From: Treponema sp.
Lineage (GTDB): Bacteria > Spirochaetota > Spirochaetia > Treponematales > Breznakiellaceae
Assembly (NCBI GenBank): GCA_031255875.1
Contig: JAIRRR010000140.1
Location: 1-7,201, forward strand
Length of the DNA: 7,201 nt
Direction of reading: 5' to 3'
Position numbers and translations under genes: made by a program. This document shows positions 1 to 6,083 of the stretch, piece after piece. The notes under the pieces were generated by a model. The model did not search any database, was not told the origin of the DNA, and saw only the letters and a program-made list of their open reading frames with translations. The stretch's first letter is position 1, and the number at the start of each line of letters is the position of its first letter.

Positions 1-156
1 ACTTTTGGTTGAAAATCTCTTCTTCTTCCGTTCGTGTGGTTAGTGTGGTTAGCGGTTAATCCCTCTTCCTCTTCCGTCCGTATCGTCCAAGGAACCGAAG
101 ATTCCAGATGTCCGTGGTAAATTCCTCTTTGCGGCTTTTTGCGATCGAATTTAGCG
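1..156. repeat. Gene-free left edge with degenerate direct repeats
   Basis: I see no credible gene here. The stretch holds a perfect tandem duplication of a 9-mer, GTGTGGTTA at 34-42 and 43-51, followed by a degenerate third unit (GCGGTTAA, 52-59). Two similar pyrimidine-rich blocks, ending TTCCGTTCGT (about 16-35) and TTCCGTCCGT (about 63-80), lie on either side. Read on the minus strand this becomes a series of CCACAC/CGAACGG-type units. It lies downstream of the lipoprotein gene on that gene's strand, and I see no convincing terminator. The style resembles low-complexity repeats that I recall near GxxExxY-family genes in many bacteria, but that is memory rather than proof and no such gene is in the window. 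Confidence 0.45.
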
Positions 157-1089
157 TCAGCGCCCGGGCAGCGCCACCATCAGACCGGCGGCTCCGATAT
201 TGAAACCCTCCTGTTCTTCCCAGGCCGCAACCGTTACTCCGCCGATCACAGCCTGCGCCGTATAGACAAAGCCGGCGGGAAGAGGCGGCAAACCGGGATC
301 AAGGGCGCTGTTTTTGTCTTTATATGTAAAGGAAGCCTGGAATTCCGCCTGAGAGGCGGCCTCCGCCCCGGCCTCCAGATCCTTCGATCTGTAAAACTGA
401 ATCAGGGGCCGGGAAGAGGATCTCCTTACCGCCCTGAAGTACCAGTACCCGTCATCTCCCCGGCTCATGGCGTCAATGTCCCAGCCTTCGGAAGGAGACA
501 GAGCGTCCAGCGCGGGAACGGCCAGAGGCACGGGACGGTGAGAACCGGTATCCGGCGTCCATATACGCGGCTGTGGAGCCGGAACGGCGTTTTCGGCAAA
601 AAAATCATCCCGGTAGAGCAGGGCCGCCGGACTTCCCTGATACACAAAGGCCGCCGCGGTTGTGTAGAAACCCCAAAACTCAGGATCCGCGCAGCGGTAA
701 ACGGCAAGAGCCTCCCCGGAGCCGGACAAAGACCCCGCCGCCCGCAAGATCTCCGGAGCCAGACGCGACGCCGGAGAAACAACAATAAACCCTTCCCGGT
801 TGATAACAATCGTCAGTTCTCCGCCGCGCTCCAGAATATCCAAAACATGACGGGCCAGAGGCCATGGCTTAAAAGGCGTCAGGGAAGCCTCCCCGGGATC
901 GGAAATGGCTGTAAGCCCCTCGCCTGAAAATTCAAACCAAAGAGGATACCTCCCCGCCTCAATAATAAAATCAGGGTGAAGAACTTCCCGGCCCGGACCG
1001 CCTGAATCTTCAGGAGACGGCCCGCTATTCTTCCCGCCTGAACAACCAAGCAAGAGGACACAAAACACAAACGCAAAAAGACGCAGCAT
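157..1089 (-). CDS. Hypothetical lipoprotein (310 aa)
   Basis: I do not recognise the family. The N-terminus is a classic lipoprotein signal: a short Leu/Phe-rich hydrophobic stretch (residues 2-14) ending in LLGC, with Cys16 as the predicted lipidated residue, then a flexible Gly/Ser/Pro linker (about 17-35). The mature part is rich in aromatic and beta-prone segments, for example GDDGYWYFRAVR around residues 211-222, and has no further membrane segment. An envelope-anchored, possibly ligand-binding or structural domain is plausible, but no function can be assigned. The start is the ATG whose complement is 1087-1089. It fits the signal peptide, although only a weak AGAAG lies just 1 nt upstream. 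The gene follows the Rpn-like gene on the same strand after 113 bp, so co-transcription is possible but not shown. Overlapping plus-strand frames lack a comparable signal. Confidence 0.8.
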   Translation of the reverse strand: MLRLFAFVFCVLLLGCSGGKNSGPSPEDSGGPGREVLHPDFIIEAGRYPLWFEFSGEGLTAISDPGEASLTPFKPWPLARHVLDILERGGELTIVINREGFIVVSPASRLAPEILRAAGSLSGSGEALAVYRCADPEFWGFYTTAAAFVYQGSPAALLYRDDFFAENAVPAPQPRIWTPDTGSHRPVPLAVPALDALSPSEGWDIDAMSRGDDGYWYFRAVRRSSSRPLIQFYRSKDLEAGAEAASQAEFQASFTYKDKNSALDPGLPPLPAGFVYTAQAVIGGVTVAAWEEQEGFNIGAAGLMVALPGR

Positions 1090-1202
1090 ACTTCTATTAT
1101 CGGAAAAGCGCCGCTGTATTTACTTTTTTTCCGCCGCAAACTCGAATCCAACCGGAGCTTCGCAGCCGAAAAAGTAAGGATGAGCAAGAACTTCGGGCCG
1201 GA

Positions 1203-2069
1203 CTAAGCCCGCTCCGCCGCATCGTCCTCCAGATAGCGCAGAACCTTGTCCAGAGGCAGCCTAAGGGCCGCAGCTATCTGCCCCGGATTCATGCCGTATA
1301 TTTTCAGCAGTTTCACGTCCTTTTCCCGGCCCTCTTCCCGGCCTTCCTCGCGTTCCACGACGAGGGCGTCTTCAAACTTCCACTCCGCCGTCAGCATGTT
1401 TTTTACCTCCGTTGCATGGATTCTCAAAAAGTTCTGTAATATGCCGTTGCCTATACACCATTCTACCGCCTCGCCTACCGCTTCTTCAAGGGAAAGCCCC
1501 GCGGCTTCATATTCCCGAACCTTGCCCACAAATATGCTATAGCCTTCGAGAACACGGCATTTCCGTACCAGGCCCTCGTTGTATCCGCGGTTGATATTGT
1601 ACAGCGTCACTGCCAATTCCAGATCCGCCGGCCTTCCCGCCTCCCCGGCCCCTGCGAAAGAATCGGAAAGCTTCAACACCATCTTTTCCGGCAAGGGCGC
1701 CTTCCCGTTGTACAGCACGATAAATTCGGGCCGGGGAAGCCTGAGCAGTTTCCGCGTGTAAACGGCAGACGACCCCTTTTCAACGATAAATTTCTCGTAG
1801 ATTGCGGCAATGTACATGAGGATACGCAGGGGCATGTTGGGGTTAATGGTACTTTGATGCTCCAGCACAATCACAATTTTGTCGGCAACAGCGAAAGAAA
1901 TATCGTTGATCCGGTCCATATAGAGGACATTTTCCAGGGTGTTTATGGTGATGGGGACAGCGGGGTCCAGGCTAACGCCCGATAAAGCGGAATAGAGCTC
2001 GCGCAGGGTATCGGGATCGCTGAAGAGCAAAGAGAAAACGCTGTCCTTGTACTGCCGGTTCGCACCCAT
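1203..2069 (-). CDS. Rpn family PD-(D/E)XK nuclease / putative transposase
   Basis: The 288-aa product matches the Rpn (recombination-promoting nuclease) / PDDEXK transposase-like family, whose members are DNA endonucleases that promote RecA-independent recombination. The N-terminus NRQYKDSVFSLLFSDP (4-19) is the family's usual opening. The nuclease core is visible as D56 in NDISF, then E70 and Q72 in VLEHQS, giving the D...E-x-Q active-site pattern, followed by a FIVLYNGK strand (116-123). The C-terminus has a charged EEGREEGREK stretch (241-250) and a helix-turn-helix-like tail (about 254-282, KIYGMNPGQIAAALRLPLDK). Length is normal and the frame intact. The ATG at 2067-2069 is chosen because it precedes the conserved opening, although no good ribosome-binding site is visible. 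It is divergent from the transporter, and a dispersed-type repeat lies 72 bp beyond its start. Whether it acts on that repeat is unknown. Confidence 0.88.
   Translation of the reverse strand: MGANRQYKDSVFSLLFSDPDTLRELYSALSGVSLDPAVPITINTLENVLYMDRINDISFAVADKIVIVLEHQSTINPNMPLRILMYIAAIYEKFIVEKGSSAVYTRKLLRLPRPEFIVLYNGKAPLPEKMVLKLSDSFAGAGEAGRPADLELAVTLYNINRGYNEGLVRKCRVLEGYSIFVGKVREYEAAGLSLEEAVGEAVEWCIGNGILQNFLRIHATEVKNMLTAEWKFEDALVVEREEGREEGREKDVKLLKIYGMNPGQIAAALRLPLDKVLRYLEDDAAERA
1323..1346 (-). repeat. In-frame 12-bp tandem repeat in the Rpn gene
   Basis: On the plus strand, TTCCCGGCCCTC (1323-1334) is followed directly by TTCCCGGCCTTC (1335-1346), which matches at 11 of 12 positions. On the coding strand this yields the repeated EEGR unit of the charged linker between the nuclease core and the C-terminal helix-turn-helix-like tail. 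A 12-bp unit keeps the reading frame if copies are gained or lost. Confidence 0.75.
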
Positions 2070-2088
2070 AGCGTCATGATAGCCGGTT

Positions 2089-2135
2089 CCGGGGAAAAAT
2101 ACAATTTCCCGGCCCTCTCCCGGTTTTCCGGGGAG
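2089..2135. other. Two adjacent hairpins upstream of the Rpn gene
   Basis: Two inverted repeats lie side by side in the divergent intergenic region. The first pairs GGGAAA (2092-2097) with TTTCCC (2105-2110) around a 7-nt loop, and CC/GG extends it past a bulged G. The second pairs CTCCCGG (2117-2123) with CCGGGGAG (2128-2135) around TTTT with one bulged G. They would fall in the 5' leader of the minus-strand Rpn transcript if transcription starts upstream of them. No T-tract follows on either strand, so they do not look like intrinsic terminators. Confidence 0.4.
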
Positions 2136-2141
2136 CCGTGC

Positions 2142-2200
2142 CGGCCCGGCCCGAGAAATGTCACATCTTGCAACCTTAAAGTCACAACAAACCGTTTCAT
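2142..2200 (+). repeat. 59-bp direct repeat, copy 1
   Basis: This copy matches 6084-6142 in the same orientation at 50 of 59 aligned positions without gaps. The right-hand 46 bp (2155-2200) match at 41 of 46. Shared blocks are GAAATGTCACATC and GCAACCTTAAAGTCACAAC, then CCGTTT and AT. GTCACA occurs twice within it (2160-2165 and 2181-2186), exactly 21 bp apart. It sits between the divergent Rpn and binding-protein genes. It contains no gene and no strong hairpin in the conserved part. Confidence 0.85.
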
Positions 2201-2223
2201 TGGGGAAAAATCGGGCTTACAAT
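2195..2223 (+). promoter_or_regulatory. Candidate promoter for the sugar transporter genes
   Basis: TACAAT at 2218-2223 is a good -10 hexamer. The best -35 at 17-bp spacing is TTTCAT (2195-2200), which matches the consensus at only three of six positions and is formed by the last bases of repeat copy 1. Transcription would start near 2230, leaving a leader of about 80 nt that contains the hairpin at 2232-2263. The weak -35 suggests a weak or activator-dependent promoter. This is a prediction by eye. Confidence 0.35.
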
Positions 2224-2231
2224 TCTCTGGT

Positions 2232-2277
2232 GCGGGAAGCTCCTATGCGTCGTATAGGCCCGCGGGAATAGTTTTTT
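2232..2277 (+). promoter_or_regulatory. Leader hairpin followed by a T-run
   Basis: GCGGG (2232-2236) pairs with CCCGC (2259-2263), and CCTAT (2242-2246) pairs with ATAGG (2254-2258). Together they form a 10-bp two-part stem with a 5-nt bulge (2237-2241) on one side and a 7-nt loop. Eight bases after the stem comes a run of six T (2272-2277). The gap is too long for a textbook terminator, but an attenuator or mRNA-stabilising leader structure is possible. It lies 50 bp upstream of the binding-protein start codon. Confidence 0.4.
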
Positions 2278-2300
2278 CTTCTGTGTGTAATTGTTTTTTA

Positions 2301-2307
2301 AGGAGAG
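2301..2307 (+). promoter_or_regulatory. Strong Shine-Dalgarno for the binding protein
   Basis: AGGAGAG ends 6 nt before the ATG at 2314 and is the best ribosome-binding site in the window. It contrasts with the ATPase start at 3614, which has none, and fits the usual excess of binding protein over membrane components. Confidence 0.8.
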
Positions 2308-2313
2308 ATCAAA

Positions 2314-3267
2314 ATGAAAAAAATCCTATGCCTTGTCGCGGTTCTCGCAATAACCGTTACGGGACTTTTCGCCGGAGGCTCCAGGCAGGCCGGCAGCGGC
2401 AGCTTTACCATCGGCTATGCGTCCAAATCCTCGACAACGCCCTTCTGGGTGCAGCTTAACGCGTCGATCCAGGCGGCGGCCCGGGAAGCCGGCGTAACGG
2501 TCAGGGAACTCGGCCCTGCCAAGGAAAACGACGCCGCCGGGCAGATCTCCGTCATCGAGGACTTCTTTGTCCAGGACGTGGACGCCCTTATCGTGGCCCC
2601 GGCCGATGACGTGGGCGTCGGCCCCGCAGTCAAAAAGTTTATGGATGCGGGCAAGCCCGTAATCGCCATCGATAACGGCGTTACCGGGGTTCCCATTACC
2701 GCCACGGTATCCACCAATAACCTGGTTTCCTCAGGCGCCGCCGCCAAGTACATTGCCGACGCGCTGGGCGCCAACGCGAAGGTCGTCACCATCGACGGCA
2801 TCGTGGCCCAGGGGACGGGCAAGGACCGCAAGGAAGGGTTTGTCAGCGCCCTTGGCGCGGCCAACGCCTCGGCCCGGGTGGTCAATTCCATCGCCGCCGA
2901 CTGGGTGGACGATGTCGCCCTCAGGGGCATCGAAGACCTGCTGAACGGCAATGTGGACTTTAACGCCGTGTTCGCCGCGTGGGACGGCGGCGCCCTGGCG
3001 GCTTACCAGGCCCTTAAACAGGCCGGCCGCACGGACATAATGGTGGTAGGGCACGACGCCTACGAAGCCGCCTGCGATCTCATGATCGCCGGCGATCCCA
3101 TCTTCAAGGCGTCGGTGGCCCAGAATCCCGTGAATATGGGCAAGCTGGCGGTGCAGACTACCGTGGACGCCCTGAACGGCAAGACGGTTCAGCAGACCGT
3201 CGACTCAGGTTACGAGATGGTCACCGGCGCCAACGCCAAAGCCTATAAAGACACGAACTACAGGTAG
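2314..3267 (+). CDS. Sugar ABC transporter periplasmic binding protein (RbsB-like)
   Basis: This 317-aa protein is a type I periplasmic binding protein (Peripla_BP_4, ribose-binding-protein class) that delivers a sugar to the ATPase and permease encoded downstream. Residues 1-20 form a signal peptide ending LFA before GG. There is no lipobox cysteine at the cleavage site, so it should be a soluble periplasmic protein. The mature domain starts FTIGYASKSSTTPFW (31-45), with the aromatic pair F44-W45 at the usual ligand-stacking place. Further family positions are D120 (VIAIDNG), R172 in GTGKDRKEGF, D224, D248 (VVGHDAY) and Q270 (SVAQNP), aligned from memory with the E. coli RbsB pocket. The ligand cannot be named: ribose, allose, galactose, another monosaccharide or even a polyol are all possible. 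The start is secure, with AGGAGAG at 2301-2307, 6 nt before the ATG. Length is normal for the family. Confidence 0.93.
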   Translation: MKKILCLVAVLAITVTGLFAGGSRQAGSGSFTIGYASKSSTTPFWVQLNASIQAAAREAGVTVRELGPAKENDAAGQISVIEDFFVQDVDALIVAPADDVGVGPAVKKFMDAGKPVIAIDNGVTGVPITATVSTNNLVSSGAAAKYIADALGANAKVVTIDGIVAQGTGKDRKEGFVSALGAANASARVVNSIAADWVDDVALRGIEDLLNGNVDFNAVFAAWDGGALAAYQALKQAGRTDIMVVGHDAYEAACDLMIAGDPIFKASVAQNPVNMGKLAVQTTVDALNGKTVQQTVDSGYEMVTGANAKAYKDTNYR

Positions 3268-3276
3268 GCCGGCCTT

Positions 3277-3314
3277 AGCCTGTATCCCGCCCCAGCAGCG
3301 TCAGGATACAGGCT
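3277..3314 (+). terminator. Strong 11-bp hairpin after the binding-protein gene
   Basis: AGCCTGTATCC (3277-3287) pairs perfectly with GGATACAGGCT (3304-3314) across a 16-nt loop, starting 9 bp after the stop codon. Only TT follows the stem, so it is not a standard intrinsic terminator. In transporter operons such hairpins commonly protect the upstream binding-protein mRNA from 3' exonucleases or reduce read-through into the ATPase gene. The role here is inferred from position. Confidence 0.6.
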
Positions 3315-3319
3315 TTGCA

Positions 3320-3527
3320 GCTATTCAGTCGCGGCGCGATTCCGGAGCTTTTCCTGTTCTCCGGTGTTTTACAAAGGGGGCGAGGAGCCTTTCCTGCCTG
3401 GGCGCAGGGGAAGCCCTTTCGCTCCCAATCGGTTTATTGGAGGCTAAAGCCTTTCCGGGCCGGGCCTCTTTATTCCGCCGGTTTTCGCCACCCCTGCGGG
3501 GCGACTGAACAGCCACCGGGCTTTTTT
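3320..3527 (+). ncRNA. Candidate multi-branched structured RNA or inverted-repeat element
   Basis: The gap between binding protein and ATPase (3268-3613) has no convincing gene but is dense with complementary segments. GCTATTCAGTCGC (3320-3332) pairs with GCGACTGAACAGC (3501-3513) at 12 of 13 positions and closes a domain of about 194 nt. Inside are CCGGAG/CTCCGG (3342-3347 with 3359-3364), a long imperfect hairpin at 3376-3426 (GGGGGCGA with TCGCTCCC including one G-T pair, then CCTGC/GCAGG at its tip), and GAGGC/GCCTC (3440-3444 with 3464-3468). Right after the closing stem comes ACCGGGC and six T (3522-3527). It could be a structured untranslated region, a small RNA, or a mobile element with terminal inverted repeats. 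I recognise no known family. An 89-codon plus-strand frame crosses it without a ribosome-binding site or recognisable domain. Confidence 0.45.
3477..3527 (+). terminator. Possible intrinsic terminator before the ATPase gene
   Basis: Two alternative stems end at a run of six T (3522-3527). One is short, AGCC (3511-3514) with GGCT (3519-3522). The other is longer: GCCGGT (3477-3482) with ACCGGGC (3515-3521, one bulged G), enclosing TCGCC/GGCGA (3485-3489 with 3500-3504). The second competes with the 3320/3513 closing stem, so a switch between the two folds is conceivable. Partial termination here would lower ATPase and permease expression relative to the binding protein. Confidence 0.4.
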
Positions 3528-3604
3528 ATGCAGCAGAGGCCGGTCCAAAACTTCAGTTTAAGGTTTGCGCCGGCAGGGTTTTGAAACAAACTCAGCAATA
3601 TTGA

Positions 3605-3613
3605 TGATATAAT
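3605..3613 (+). promoter_or_regulatory. Perfect extended -10 motif abutting the ATPase start
   Basis: TGATATAAT matches the extended -10 consensus (TGn-TATAAT) exactly and ends one base before the ATG at 3614. TTGAAA at 3581-3586 looks like a -35, but its spacing of 21 bp is too long. A transcript from this -10 would start inside the first codons, so it could not use that ATG. The motif may be fortuitous in this AT-rich patch, or it may mean that translation starts later. Confidence 0.3.
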
Positions 3614-5119
3614 ATGCCGGACAACGATATTATCCTTGAAATGCGGGACATCACCAAACGGTTCCCCGGCGTGCTGGCCCTGGACAAGGCCAGGCTGACA
3701 CTCAGGAAGGGCAGGGTCCATGTATTGCTCGGGGAAAACGGGGCCGGGAAGTCCACCCTGATCAAGACCATTACCGGGGCCTACGTGCCTGACGAGGGGG
3801 AAATTCTCCTGGAGGGAAAGCCGGTAAAGCTGGACAACCCCATCCACGCCCGGCAGATGGGCATCAGCGTAGTCTACCAGGAATTCAACCTTATAAACGA
3901 TCTGGACGTGGCGAAAAATGTCTTCCTCGGCAAAGAGCTGACTGTCGGCGGCCCCTTTATAATGAACAGCCGCGCCATGTACAGCAAGAGCGCGGAATAC
4001 CTCGGCAAAATCGGCGCTAAAATCGATCCCCATACGCTGGTACGGAACCTGGGCGTTGCCGCCCAGCAGATGGTGGAAATTACCAAGGCCATCTCCACGG
4101 ACTGCAAGATCCTCATCCTGGACGAGCCTACGGCGGTGCTGACCGGGCAGGAAATCGAGCGCCTGTTCGAAACAGTGAACATCCTCAAAGCCCGGGGAGT
4201 GGCGATTGTGTTTATCAGCCACCGGCTTGACGAGATAGGGCGTATCGGCGACGAAGTTACCATCATGCGGGACGGCGCCTATGTGGATACCCTGCCGGTG
4301 GAAAACGGCCATGTGGACATTGACCAGTTGGTCAGGCTGATGGTCGGGCGGGAAATCGCCAACAAATTCCCCAAGGAAGAAGTGCCTATCGGGGAAGAGA
4401 TTCTAAGGGTCGAAAACCTCTCCCGCGCGGGGGCGCTGAAAAATATCAGCCTGGCCCTTCACGCCGGGGAAATACTCGGCATAGGCGGCCTGGTGGGCGC
4501 GGGCAGGACCGAAATGGCAAAGGCCGTCTTCGGGTTCGACAGGGCCGACACGAAGCGGGTCTTCGTCTTTGGGAAGGAGGCGTCCATACGCCGGCCCAGG
4601 GACGCCATCAAATTCGGCATCGGCCTTGCCCCGGAAGACCGCAAAGCCGAAGGGCTTAACCTCGGCATGAGCGTCATGAACAACGTGATCATGGCCTGCG
4701 CCGACAAGATGAGCCGCTTCGGGATTCTCAGCAGGAAGCGCCGGGCCACGGTGCCCGAAACCCTGGTAAAGAAGCTGCGTATAGTCACGCCGTCCATTCA
4801 CCAGTATGTCCAGAACCTTTCGGGGGGGAATCAGCAAAAAGTTGTCCTGGCCAAGTGGCTCGCCGTGGGCAGCCGCATCATCATATTTGACGAGCCCACC
4901 AGGGGCATCGATGTCGGCGCCAAGGTCGAAGTTTACCAGCTTATGAACAACATGGTCCGGGAAGGCGCCGGCATCATCATGATTTCCTCCGAGCTGCCGG
5001 AACTGCTGGCCATGTCCGACCGCATACTGGTTATGCACGAGGGCGAAATCTCCGGGGAACTGACCAGGCAGGAAGCGACACAGGAAAAAATTCTGCGCCT
5101 TGCGGCGGGAGGCATATAA
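3614..5119 (+). CDS. Sugar ABC transporter ATP-binding protein, two NBDs (RbsA/XylG/MglA-like)
   Basis: This 501-aa cytoplasmic ATPase carries two fused nucleotide-binding domains, the normal length and layout for the monosaccharide (CUT2) importers. NBD1 has Walker A GENGAGKST (40-48), Q-loop Q89, Walker B LILDEPTA (167-174) and H-loop H203. Its signature is degenerate (LGVAAQQMVEI, 146-156, where LSxGxQQ is usual). NBD2 has a Walker A without lysine (GLVGAGRTE, 292-300), an intact signature LSGGNQQK (402-409), Walker B IIIFDEPTRG (422-431) and serine in place of the H-loop histidine (ISSE, 457-460). It should power uptake with the binding protein and permease on either side. The ATG at 3614 is the first possible start because an in-frame TGA lies at 3605-3607. 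It gives the family-typical ILEMRDITKRFPG but has no Shine-Dalgarno. Met10 (3641) is a less likely alternative, also without one. Confidence 0.95.
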   Translation: MPDNDIILEMRDITKRFPGVLALDKARLTLRKGRVHVLLGENGAGKSTLIKTITGAYVPDEGEILLEGKPVKLDNPIHARQMGISVVYQEFNLINDLDVAKNVFLGKELTVGGPFIMNSRAMYSKSAEYLGKIGAKIDPHTLVRNLGVAAQQMVEITKAISTDCKILILDEPTAVLTGQEIERLFETVNILKARGVAIVFISHRLDEIGRIGDEVTIMRDGAYVDTLPVENGHVDIDQLVRLMVGREIANKFPKEEVPIGEEILRVENLSRAGALKNISLALHAGEILGIGGLVGAGRTEMAKAVFGFDRADTKRVFVFGKEASIRRPRDAIKFGIGLAPEDRKAEGLNLGMSVMNNVIMACADKMSRFGILSRKRRATVPETLVKKLRIVTPSIHQYVQNLSGGNQQKVVLAKWLAVGSRIIIFDEPTRGIDVGAKVEVYQLMNNMVREGAGIIMISSELPELLAMSDRILVMHEGEISGELTRQEATQEKILRLAAGGI

Positions 5120-6081
5120 TGGAAAACAGGAAAAAACTGCAAACCTTTATCGGGAATAATTCAAGCCAGCTTACCGCCGCGGCGGCCCTGCTCCTGATGA
5201 TCATCGTATTGGGCATTGTGTCCAGGAATTTCTTTTCGGCAAAAAACCTTATCAATATCTGCCTCCAGGCGTCGATTATAGGCATCCTCGCGATCTGCGA
5301 AACCTTTGTCATCATTTCCGGGGGCATCGATCTTTCGGTAGGCGCCGTGGTCGCCCTCTCGTCGTCCATGATGGGGCAGTTCGTGGTCAAAATGGGCTTC
5401 CCCGGCGCGGCGGGCATTTTCATCTGCCTCGGCTTCGGCCTCACGGCCGGCCTTATGAACGGGCTTCTGGTGTCGCTCATCAATATGCCGCCTTTCGTGG
5501 TAACCCTGGGCACCATGACTATCTTCCGGGGGCTCGCCTATGAATGGACCAACGCGGCGGCCATTTACGGCCTTCCGGACAGCATAAATTTTCTGGGCCA
5601 GAGATACATCGGCATAGTCCCGGTAGCCGTCCTTGTGGTGCTGGCGCTCTACATCATCTCGTGGTTCCTGTTCAAGCATACCCGCTTCGGGCTGTACACT
5701 TACTCCATAGGCGGGAATGTCACGGCGTCCCGGCTTTCGGGAATTAACGTCAAACTTACCAAGTGCGCCATCTACACCCTGAGCGGCCTCCTCTGCGGCG
5801 TGGCGGGCATCATCATCGCCGGAAGAATGAACGGCACCACAGCCCTGGTAGCCAGCGGCTCCGAAACCGACGCCATCGCGGCGGCGGCCATAGGCGGCAT
5901 CTCCATGTCCGGCGGGCGGGGCAATATCTGGGGCACCCTTATCGGGGTGCTTGTAATGCAGTGCATACGCAACGGCATGAATCTGCTGGGCGTTTCGTCT
6001 TATTATCAAATGGTCATTATCGGCCTGGTTATCATTGTCGCCGTGGGCATAGACTGCATACGCCAGCTCCGCAGCCGGTGA
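5119..6081 (+). CDS. Sugar ABC transporter permease (RbsC-like)
   Basis: This 320-aa inner-membrane permease belongs to the BPD_transp_2 family (RbsC/XylH/MglC class). A short basic N-terminus is followed by roughly eight to ten hydrophobic segments, for example about 18-36, 45-67, 97-120, 163-185, 213-234 and 296-312. The family hallmark SGGIDLSVGA (67-76) is intact, as is the ATPase-coupling loop region AIGGISMSGGRGNIWGTLIG (257-276). Its ATG overlaps the ATPase stop by one base (TAATG, 5117-5121), with GGGAGG at 5107-5112 as ribosome-binding site, so the two are translationally coupled. It presumably forms the homodimeric channel for the sugar bound by the 2314-3267 product. The C-terminus looks complete, and the stop is followed after 2 bp by the second copy of the 59-bp repeat. 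No catabolic enzyme follows. Confidence 0.94.
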   Translation: MENRKKLQTFIGNNSSQLTAAAALLLMIIVLGIVSRNFFSAKNLINICLQASIIGILAICETFVIISGGIDLSVGAVVALSSSMMGQFVVKMGFPGAAGIFICLGFGLTAGLMNGLLVSLINMPPFVVTLGTMTIFRGLAYEWTNAAAIYGLPDSINFLGQRYIGIVPVAVLVVLALYIISWFLFKHTRFGLYTYSIGGNVTASRLSGINVKLTKCAIYTLSGLLCGVAGIIIAGRMNGTTALVASGSETDAIAAAAIGGISMSGGRGNIWGTLIGVLVMQCIRNGMNLLGVSSYYQMVIIGLVIIVAVGIDCIRQLRSR

Positions 6082-6083
6082 CG

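Noticed and set aside
139..927. 262-codon plus-strand frame across the lipoprotein gene
   Set aside because: It is rich in Arg, Gly and Pro with no domain or signal, and it lies opposite a frame with a clear lipoprotein signal peptide, so it is a shadow of GC-rich coding DNA.
2076..2459. 127-codon plus-strand frame crossing repeat copy 1 into the binding-protein gene
   Set aside because: It overlaps the secure binding-protein start in another frame and reads through non-coding hairpins and the repeat.
3315..3584. 89-codon plus-strand frame in the intergenic structured segment
   Set aside because: It has no ribosome-binding site, no recognisable domain, and lies on top of the inverted repeats. 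A small protein cannot be excluded but is not supported.
3470..4312. 280-codon minus-strand frame opposite the ATPase gene
   Set aside because: It is rich in His, Gln, Asp and Gly with no recognisable domain, and it is antisense to a gene with unmistakable ABC motifs.
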